NCBI GenBank assembly: GCA_001643675.2
Contig: LSRY02000030.1
Location: forward strand, 854,501-918,500
Length of the DNA: 64,000 nt
Origin: Monocercomonoides exilis
Taxonomy: Eukaryota; Preaxostyla; Oxymonadida; Polymastigidae
Direction of reading: 5' to 3'
Shown: piece after piece, positions 56,256 through 64,000 of the stretch
Numbering within the stretch: position 1 is the first letter of the stretch
Layout: each line of letters begins with the position of its first letter
Notes under the pieces: model-generated
Told to the model about the DNA's origin: nothing
Databases searched by the model: none
What the model saw: only the letters and a program-made list of their open reading frames with translations
Program-made: the position numbers and the translations under genes

Positions 56256-58653
56256 AGTGGCAGAGGAGAGAGAGAGCAGAGAGAGAAGAGAGAGCCGCGC
56301 TTTGCCGCGAGACCGAGAGAGGAGAGAGAGCAGAGAGAGAAGAGAGAGAAGCACATTACGGAAAAATGAATATACAACGAGAAACCGTAGCTCAGGGCGA
56401 GAAGCGATCAGAGACGGAAATGCAGAAACAACAGGTGAACGTCAGAGAGACTCTGAGCTCGTTAGACCAAAAGAAGTGGAGAGAACGAGAAATCACAGGG
56501 GACTCGGCGAGAGAGATATCGATGGAAGATGTGCGACACGAGACAACGAGAACAGAAGGAGACTCCGTATATCCCCGAGTGACGAGACAGATGAGCGAGA
56601 GGGGGAACGGGAAGATAGTTTGGAAAGCTTCTGGGACTATTATCGAGCCCCCAATTGGGAGCGCCCGGGAGGGGAGCTCGAGAACAGCTATATTAGATAC
56701 TCTCGAAGGAGAAGAGAATTCACAGATGCAGGTTGACCACAAGAAATCAGAAGTGAAGGTGAGCGGAGCGATTGGATCACCGAAAGAGCCACTTCCTGGG
56801 AGACTAGTGAACAGACTGAGCGAGTGGAAGAAGATTGGGGGAGACAAACTAGTGAGCCGTGGTATAAAAGCTCGATGGAAAAGTCCCCAATCCCCAATCA
56901 AACTCGAGGAGAGAAAACACAGACAGGAGTTTTGGGGAACGATAGAAATGACGAGCAACAACTTATCCCTCTTGGAGGAGGAATGGAAGGACGGAGTGGT
57001 GAAGTCCATACAGGAGTCGGAGGTGAAGTGGTTCAACCCGACATTCATTGTGAAAAAGAAGAACGGAAAGTGGAGAAAGATCCTGGATAGCAAGGCGCAA
57101 AACGAGGAAGTGCAGGGAATGCATTTCAAGATGGATTCCCAGGAAACAGTGGTGGATCTCCTGGAGGAGAACGATTGGATGACCACTCTCGATATATCAT
57201 GCGCATACCATCATGTGAAAGTGGACGAACAGTTCAGCCCCAACCTGTGCTACAGCTTTTAGTATCAATGCTATTCCTTCGTAGGGATTCCCTTTGAAGC
57301 GAAGGATTCGCCCAGGGTATTCACAAAGATAATTAGAAGGGCAGCGTCATATACCAGAGAGAAGTGGAAAGTAAAGCTAGTAGTATATCTGGACGATATA
57401 CTCCTCATGCATCCAGACAGGGATGCATTGAGATTGATCTCACAGGAGATATCCCAGTTCCTGAGGAATCTGGGCTGGATTCTGTCGGAAGAGAAACTGA
57501 AGTTGGAACCCTCAAGGAGTGTGGAGTTTCTGGGATGGTTGTGGAACTCAGAGAAGATGTAAGTGACGCTCCAAGAAAGGAAGAGAGTGCTGCTCCTGGA
57601 GGACGTGCGAAAATGGATAGCACATGCAAAGAAAAGGAGGAGACAAAGGACGAGGGATTTAGAAGCACTCCTCGGGAGGTTGAATTTTGTGAGGTTGCAA
57701 CACCCACCAGCAAACTTGTGGATGAAGCGCATGCAATACGCGTTGAGGCAGGCGATAGCCCGCGGGGGCTGGAATGGAACGGTTATAGCCAACCCAACGT
57801 TGTTGGGAGAATTTACACATTGGAAGAAGATCCTGCAGGATAACAGACCAAGGAGCCTGAAAAGAAGGAACAGACCAGCAGAATTAACAATCAATGCGTC
57901 AGAGCTGTAATGGGGTGCAGTGCTATCAATACCGACAGAGAACAAAGAGGAGAAGATTAATGCCCACGGAAGTTGGACTCTTTAGGAAAGCAAAATGGTA
58001 ATCAACGAGAAGGAGTCCAGAGCAGTGTTGAGGACGCTAGAGAGAAAGGGAGCATGGCTGCAACAGCAGAAGATAGATCATATTCGTCTGAGGAAAGCCA
58101 ATATGTCCACGAGATGGACAATACAGAAGAAGAGGGGAGCGCCATTGCTCATTCCAACACTGAGAGTATTGGAGAAGAAACTGAACAGCCTGGCAATTAC
58201 AATACAGACGGAACACCTCCCGGGAGAACAGAACACGGAAGCAGATGCACTCAGCCGGATGGAGAGAAAGCCTGACAACGCACTGAAGGGGGAGAAAGTC
58301 GCAGAGATATTACAAACAATCGCAGCGAGAACACTAGATATTATTGCAGACCCGATTGCTACGGTGATCTGCGGAACTATTTGGAAACGATCCTCTCTGA
58401 AAAGGAAGAGAGAGAGAGAGAAATACAAGGAAACGAGATAGCACTAGTCCACACGTTCCTGAGAAACATTGGGCTGGTGTTGAAAGAGAAGATGAAGGAA
58501 GCCCAGAGGGAACAAACGATCCTGATTCTGCCAGCCTGGTGGGGGCAGACCTTAACCCCGCTACTGCAGCCTGGGCTTTTAATAACGAATCTGGGGACCT
58601 TTCAGGAGTGCATGATACCGGGAGCGAAGATGAGAAGTGAAGGCTGGAAATAA
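55994..58653 (+). pseudogene. Reverse transcriptase / RNase H of the DIRS-type element
   Basis: The frame from 55994 has an Arg/Glu-rich start, then RT motifs: FNPTFIVKKKNGKWRKILD, TTLDISCAYHHVKVDE, GIPFEAKDSPRVFTK and VVYLDDILLMHPD (catalytic Asp-Asp), then EFLGW. RNase H traces follow: INASEL.WGAVL, INEKESRAVL and EQNTEADALSR. A final ILILPAWWGQTLTPLLQPG block is typical of the DIRS C-terminal region. In-frame stops are TAG at 57260, TAA at 57560, TAA at 57908 and TAG at 57983; each sits where Gln would fit. A frameshift between about 58276 and 58440 moves the last block to another frame, ending TAA at 58651. The first RNase H Asp appears as Asn in INAS. Probably inactive. Confidence 0.85.
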
Positions 58654-58670
58654 CCCAGAGGAAAGGTGAT

Positions 58671-59819
58671 ATGAGTCACACTGGAGAGGAAAATATCCAA
58701 GGAAGGGACCTCTTCTTTCCATGGGGAGAATATGTGAGAGCTAAGGAAATAGCAGCAGCAATACTAAAGAATCAAAAGAGTGAAAGAGACAGGTGGAGAT
58801 CGCTGCGAAGATTCAAGCAATTCCTTGATAGAGAGAACATGGATGACGCCGACCCCCTCACAACCAAGGATGCCAAATGGATTATGGCAGAGTTTACCGA
58901 AACACTCTCGAATACCAACCTATCTAGTGGAGTGATCCATCAGACAGTTCGGAAAGAACTGGATTCTATTAACCTATTCAAAGAGACGAATATTGATGGG
59001 AAAGACGTCGAAATATTTCTAAAGACTTATGTAGTGGATAAGCCGAGAAGGGGCAAACGATACAAATCAATGCGGGACTTGACAATTATCACCAAATGAG
59101 CCGAAACCACTCACGATATGAAAGACCCACAGACCCTCCAAAGGAGGGCTCTCATTTTAACTATGATATTTGGTGCGTTAAGGCCAGTAGAGCTGGAGAG
59201 AATGAGAAGTGAGACATCGAAATTTAAAGAGGATCTAGTCCAGACACAAGTACAAACAAAGACATCAGGGGGAGAGACTGTTAAGGTTATTATAAATAAG
59301 CATCCAAACCCACGTATCGATGCGGTTGTAGCGCTCCAACGCTGGATGAATTACACAAAGACAACCTTTAGAGACGAACATGTGTGGTTCGATATAGAAG
59401 GGAGTAGAGCCGCTAACCTACAGAAGATCAAAGAAGAACTAACGGCTATTTTGAGAGAGAACGAAATTCCCGAAACTTTCACCGCGTACTCTATAAGACA
59501 CGCAGCGATTACGCACTTAGCAAGACAAGAAGGAGCGGACTGGAAGGCGATCAATGCGTATGCGAGATGGGCGCCGGGTTCGAGAGTGGACCAGGAATGC
59601 TACACCGTGTTACCGGTGGAAGACATAAATTGGATCCTGGAGACAATCGGTGGATTAGTACCCCAGAGGGGAGAAGATAACAAGCCAGATAAGAGTGGAG
59701 ATTCGAAGGAGGGGACGCTAAAGATAGCAGATGCAGATATGAAAGATCGCACAGAGGAATTACCCAAAGCGGAATTTGAAGAAGCGAAGAAACTTACGAG
59801 AAAGCGATCAAGAGGATGA
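58671..59819 (+). pseudogene. Tyrosine recombinase of the DIRS-type element
   Basis: One frame from ATG 58671 with a TGA at 59097, continuing to TGA at 59817. The N-terminal part (ERDRWRSLRRFKQFLDRENM) resembles the SAM-like DNA-binding domain of phage-type integrases. The catalytic domain shows GALRPVELERM (first Arg), AYSIRHAAITHLARQEGADW (second Arg, with Tyr in place of the usual His), ARWAPGS (Trp at the His/Trp position) and DQECY (nucleophilic Tyr). This enzyme would integrate the circular DNA. After 59819 the same frame is open to 60170 and encodes a Ser/Arg/Lys-rich stretch that may be a further part of the protein. The internal TGA makes it inactive unless read through. Confidence 0.85.
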
Positions 59820-60201
59820 AAGAAGCTGCCGAGTGGAAAAGAAAGAAGAGGTGAAATGGCTCAGTCACGAAGCTCAACACCCCGACAACCGAGTCGCCAG
59901 AAGACACCCTCCATAATCCCCAACAGCATCAGTGAGCCTACGGGAGAGAAGGATCCAACTCCGCTGAAGAAGATAGGAAAAGATCGGAAGAGGCGTAGCG
60001 GAAGAAGTATTAGACAGATAGGAAATGACACTGAAGAGGCAATGGCCAAATCTATGTCGCCTCAAAGATATCCCAAGAGGGAGCGGGTCTTGAGCAGGAG
60101 TTCCGCATTATCACCCGCACGTTCTCAACTCATTCGCCGCACTAGATGGTGCTCGGAAGGGGTTTTTTGATCACGTGCACTGAGATATTAGGTATTTCGA
60201 G

Positions 60202-60304
60202 ACTCATTATCGAGGAGCAAACCTGCTCCTTGCGTTTGTTGATTCGCTCCATTGCGAATTGATAGAACGCAGAGAGGCAGGTTTGCTCCGAGATATTAGT
60301 AATG
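60202..60304 (+). repeat. Internal complementary region of the DIRS-type element
   Basis: Bases 60202-60254 are the inverse complement of the left end (about 54881-54931, exact over 38 bases with a few mismatches beyond). Bases 60255-60304 are an imperfect inverse complement of the right end (about 60911-60958). The two are joined head to head, as expected of the region that templates circle closure in DIRS elements. Confidence 0.85.
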
Positions 60305-60885
60305 CGGATGGAGAGACGATATGCGGAGTGGTGCGAGGGTGAGCCAGAAGGGTGTGGGGAGATGACTAGAAAAAAGGGCGAGATATAGAAAGAGAGAAAG
60401 AAAGAGTAAACGCCCGAAGTGATTAGCGTACGCCTAGAGCCTGGAAAGATACAAATAAAATGAGTAAACAAGTGTAATCAGAAGCTATCTTTCCAACACG
60501 ACAACAATTGTTCTTCACACAGAAGAATCAGATTGGTCTATGCAGTGCGCGATGATAGGGTTTGCTCTGCCGATGCAACAGAGGAGCGGGAGGCAGAGTC
60601 CTGCATAGACAGTTTTCTTTTCCACGCCTCGCGAAAGCGAGAGTGGTTTTTCTTTCTGCTCCAAGATTACTCGCCTCACCGGATCCCTGCACAGCCTGCA
60701 GGAGAGAGCTCCGAGGGGCAATGTCCCCTGCCCTCTGGTCTTCGTGACCAAGGCGAAAAGGCGAAGTAGGTGGTGAAGAAAAGCGGACAATGCATTATTT
60801 TATCACTTTATTTTAATGTTATTGTTTTGTATTTTTTCTCGCCCTTTTTTCCACTTCATTTGGGATTGGGCGAAGCTTTCCACTC

Positions 60886-60958
60886 AAACCACCCATAATT
60901 TATAATAACACTCATTATCTCGGAGCAAATCCTGTCTCACTGCGTTTTTATTAATTTT
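60886..60958 (+). repeat. Right inverted terminal repeat of the DIRS-type element
   Basis: AAACCACCCATAATTT, then ACTCATTATCTCGGAGCAAA and an AT-rich end. It is an imperfect inverse of the left end and matches, inverted, the second half of the internal complementary region. Confidence 0.75.
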
Positions 60959-61146
60959 TCAATTTTTTTCTAAATAAATTTTGAAAAAACTTTAAATAAC
61001 AAAAAAGGATAAACTTTTCTTAAAAAATTATGTTCAATGCTAATGATAAAAATAATCTTCCCATTTATTTGAAAATGCAAAGTCCAAACAAAAATGCTTT
61101 TAAAATTTCGATCTTTTGTTGCTCCAATTCATCTTTAAGGAATTTT

Positions 61147-64000
61147 TTAAAAACTCCGCCCGCTCAAATGGTCAGCTTCAAGACCTGATGCTCTTTCGTC
61201 AAATACTAATTCGTCTTCATCAGATACAATTTCTCCAGTTTCTTCGGAATCATCATCCAGAATGATTGTACCTTTTGGTTTTGCTGATACAATTGGGCTT
61301 TTTGCATCAAATTTATCAATAGAATCTGTTTTGGAAGACTCATAAAATGAAGGAAGGTTCGTACGTTGGTTGAAGCATTCAGAAATATCGAGTGGGTGAT
61401 GCAACTTTCCCAATATCTTTTTCGAGTTTATTGGGGAACTTGAACACTGATATGAAGAAATCGGAGATGTGGTTGTTTCAGAAAGCGATGCTAACGCAAA
61501 GCTGTACGGGAACCTTTGCTGATACGTTCGCGTAATACGGCGGCTTGGCGATTGAGACACATATAGTGAAGGAATGTTGGGTGTGTGACTTGAATTTGAA
61601 GCCAGCATATCAACCGAAAATGATCTCATCTTTCGTTCTGATTTGCTGGATGCCCCTCGCTGAAGCTGCCTGTCTGTTTTATGGAACAGCTTTCGATATC
61701 TTGATGCTGCTGCCTCTTCTGCATCGTAATGCGCTTCTTTCTCTGTTCGACTTTTTGCTTTGAGTTCATTTACACTTTTCTCCTCCTTGCAATCTCCAAA
61801 AGTACTATCTGTATTTCTTTCATTGCCTTCTTTGCTTTCATCCCCTTCAAATTCTTTCTGCCTCTCTTTCTCCTTTCTCATTCTTTCTCTCATGAGAAGC
61901 TTTTGTTCAATAACATCCATCTTCTTCCAGTCATCTTCACTTAGAAGCGATGTACTTGTTGGCAAATGAACAAGAAAAGAAAGCGGAAGTGGTTCTGTTG
62001 GTGATTCTGGTCTGAGTATTTGATTAAATGCTCCTAAATTTGATTTTTGAGAAGCTTCTTCCTCAACTGATGAAGGATTAGATATTAACGAAGTCGATTG
62101 CATTCCGTAACTCTTCTGCTTTTTTGAACGGTTCTTCCTTTCATTTGATCCTTCACAAGCACCTTCTTCTTTTTGTTCCCAGTTGCCTCTGATCTGTCTG
62201 GGTGCTTGCCTTTGCCTTGGATTCTCCTCAGACAACGAACTGCGAAGATGAGAAACTGAACTCTTTGTTGCGTCATATTGCAAACGGATAGGAGACAACG
62301 ATGACTTTGAGCCTGAGCCATTCGAAGACATCTGCGAAGCATAAAATGCCTGCTTTTTTCTTTTCTGGTAGGCCAAAGCACCATCAATCAACTTTTCAAG
62401 ATTTGTTGTATTTCGGAAGGAGCGCAGAACTCTTTGCTGGAGTAACATATTCGAAGATGCTGGTAAGTCGGACTGATCGGGAATCTGTGATGCCATTCCA
62501 TCAGCAAATGAACTTTTATTTGATGACAAATCAAGAGAGGAATGAAGAGATATCGCTGGTGCTCTTTTTGAAGACAAAGATCCCAACTGAGTTGGACTTC
62601 TGACCGGAGGAAGAGCTTGCGAATTAGCAGCATTTTCGATTTTATTAACAGTTTTCTTATTCTTCACGCTCTTTTCTATACTCTCGATCACTTTTTCTGT
62701 ACTTCCCTTAGGCACCTTGAACTGAAACAACCCTTCGCTCCCTTTTCTAATCTCTCCGATTGTAATTCGCAGATCAGCTTCCATTTCCCTGAACATCGCA
62801 TCAGCTTCTGAACCAGCTCCTTCCATCCCTTCGATGTCCAAGCTCTTCCACTTCTGTTCGTCGATTCTCCGCTTCTCCGACTTTTGCGCCGCTTGCGAAG
62901 CAGACTTCTCAATAAACGAGATGATGGCGTGTGTTGTCTTATCCGACAACTCCAGCTGCTTCTCTTCAATCCGCTCGTCTTCCTCCACAAGCTGCTGGAA
63001 CTTGTGCTTCCACTCCGTCTCAGCCTGCGCTGCTTCTGCCTCCCGCCTCTTGTGCAGCCTCTTTTCTCTCTGCTTGATTCTCTGCTGGATCGTCTTCAAA
63101 TCATCATACTCTTTCGGCTGCTTCGACTGTTCTTGAGAGAATTCAGAAGGCTTTTCGCCCCGTTTCTTGGTGTTACCAATTCTTGGCTTTTCTTCTTTTT
63201 TGCTCTCATCATAATCTCCTTCGTCTTGCCATTGCCCTTCTGATCTTTCTGTTGCACTTTCATCTTCTGTCTCCTTCATTTCTATCTCATTTGAATCCCT
63301 TTTTCTGTTCCTCTGGTTAAAACCATCTTCGATAGCACTCTCGTCACAGTTCCAGAACTTATCTGATCTCGGCGTCTTTTCTGTTCCCAAAGGAGAGGAC
63401 AAAGCCGTATTCTCAGTGGATTTTTGTCTGAAAGAATTGCCTGTCTCTCTCAAATCACAAATATCTGTTTCATTTTGTCCATCAATAATCTTTTGTGCAT
63501 CAGTTTCATCAACAATAACATCCAATTCTTCTTCTCTTTCTTCCTCTTCAATCTCTTCTTTGTCCTCTTCTTCTTTTTCTTCATCGGCATCTTCAACAGA
63601 GTTCAATGTCTGCTCCTTTGAATCAAGTTCTGATATCTTCTGCTCATGTTTGGCATTTCGTGTGTTTGGACGTGTTCTTTCTTTGACTCGCTGACTTCTC
63701 AATTGAGACAGACGGCGCATTTCCAGCTGTCGAATAATCTGTTTTTTTATTTTCCCATACATAAAAACACAATTCAAATCAATTCAATCAAAGGCGAATC
63801 ATATCAATCAATTGCACGATGACGATATAATAATTTTGAGAATTGAGTTTCATTAAAAATGATTTCAGAAATAGAAATTATAATCAATGAATATTTCAGG
63901 ATAAAAAAAGACACAAATTAAGATGCAAACCTGCTCCGCATTGTCCCTCACTTTTTCATTGAAATGTTCTGTTTTTGTGTCGACGTTCCATTCGTCCGTT
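61147..64000 (-). CDS. Charged coiled-coil protein, 5' end beyond the window
   Basis: The exon 63738-61147 (864 codons with TAA stop) joins in phase 0 to an exon 64000-63931 that continues past the right edge. The 192-nt intron starts GTTTGC and ends AACAG. The joined sequence reads NEKVRDNAEQ then IIRQLEMRRLSQLRSQRVKE, a continuous amphipathic helix, which supports the join over the in-intron ATG at 63777. The visible part is about 886 residues: an N-terminal Glu/Lys-rich acidic region, a coiled coil (EKRLHKRREAEAAQAETEWK), a Ser-rich disordered region and an acidic end. No membrane segment. I do not recognise a family; a cytoskeletal or axonemal role is possible but not shown. Confidence 0.7.

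Larger units (their letters stand above)
54881..60958 (+). mobile_element. DIRS-type tyrosine-recombinase retrotransposon
   Basis: The element has inverted terminal repeats and an internal complementary region, the hallmark of DIRS elements. In order it carries a gag-like frame, a reverse transcriptase/RNase H frame, and a tyrosine recombinase frame. DIRS elements replicate through a circular DNA and integrate by the recombinase without a long target duplication; none is seen here. GC content and codon use differ from the AT-rich surroundings. All three frames contain stops, so this copy is probably inactive. Terminal boundaries are set by comparison of the ends with the internal complementary region and may be off by a few bases. 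Confidence 0.88.

Noticed and set aside
55014-59819. Host genetic code with TAA/TAG read as Gln
   Set aside because: Long host frames have no internal TAA or TAG, while several host genes end in TAA where similarity or repeats end. The TAR codons are confined to the retrotransposon and one site in a broken gene. Kept only as a hypothesis about the element's origin.
1-64000. CRISPR arrays, bacterial operons, tRNA or rRNA genes
   Set aside because: No spaced repeat arrays, no cloverleaf or rRNA core recognised by eye. The DNA is eukaryotic. A tRNAscan or Infernal run would be decisive for RNA genes.

Overview
The window is nuclear DNA of an AT-rich, intron-bearing protist. The best fit I can argue is an oxymonad (Preaxostyla) or a close relative. 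The reasons are very long surface proteins built of right-handed beta-helix (polymorphic-membrane-protein-like, PMP-like) repeats, one with a degenerate kinase-like cytoplasmic domain; huge Ser-homopolymer proteins; short introns starting GT(T/A)TG; and a DIRS-type retrotransposon. This assignment is inference: no rRNA or other marker is present. Several unrelated genes end in TAA (at 3058, 34815, 36579, 37242 and 61147), and the 2,709-residue and 2,396-residue reading frames contain no internal TAA or TAG. I therefore read the host code as standard.

Layout. 1-190: 3' end of an unknown gene. 1014-2311: two-exon alpha-helical protein whose family recurs twice more in decayed form. 3058-6177 (minus): six-exon translation initiation factor eIF3i with a long charged repeat tail. 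7364-7838: small multi-exon hypothetical gene. 8334-15714: decayed PMP-like surface-protein gene. 15.7-24.2 kb: a graveyard holding inverted-repeat elements, a PMP fragment and a 2.1 kb hAT-like transposon with an 8-bp target duplication that carries an intron-containing fragment of the 1014-2311 gene family, followed by a second decayed copy of that family. 24476-32283: a tiny gene, then a giant Ser-rich CCCH zinc-finger protein. 32.5-34.6 kb: a pogo/Tigger-like DNA transposon that splits a probable host exon. 34.8-40.5 kb: three host genes (coiled-coil, membrane, Ser-rich). 40.7-42.7 kb: a second, damaged pogo copy lying against another inverted-repeat element. 43601-51730: intact PMP-like surface protein with one transmembrane helix and a pseudokinase-like domain. 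51.7-54.9 kb: gene-poor. 54.9-60.96 kb: complete but mutated DIRS-type retrotransposon with inverted terminal repeats and an internal complementary region. 61147-64000 (minus): coiled-coil gene leaving the window.

Intron joins were made by hand. In each multi-exon model the phases match and, where I know the family (eIF3i, CCCH finger, pogo transposase), the joined residues restore a recognised motif. Functions beyond eIF3i, the transposon proteins, the PMP-like receptors and the CCCH finger are not recognised and are described only by visible features.
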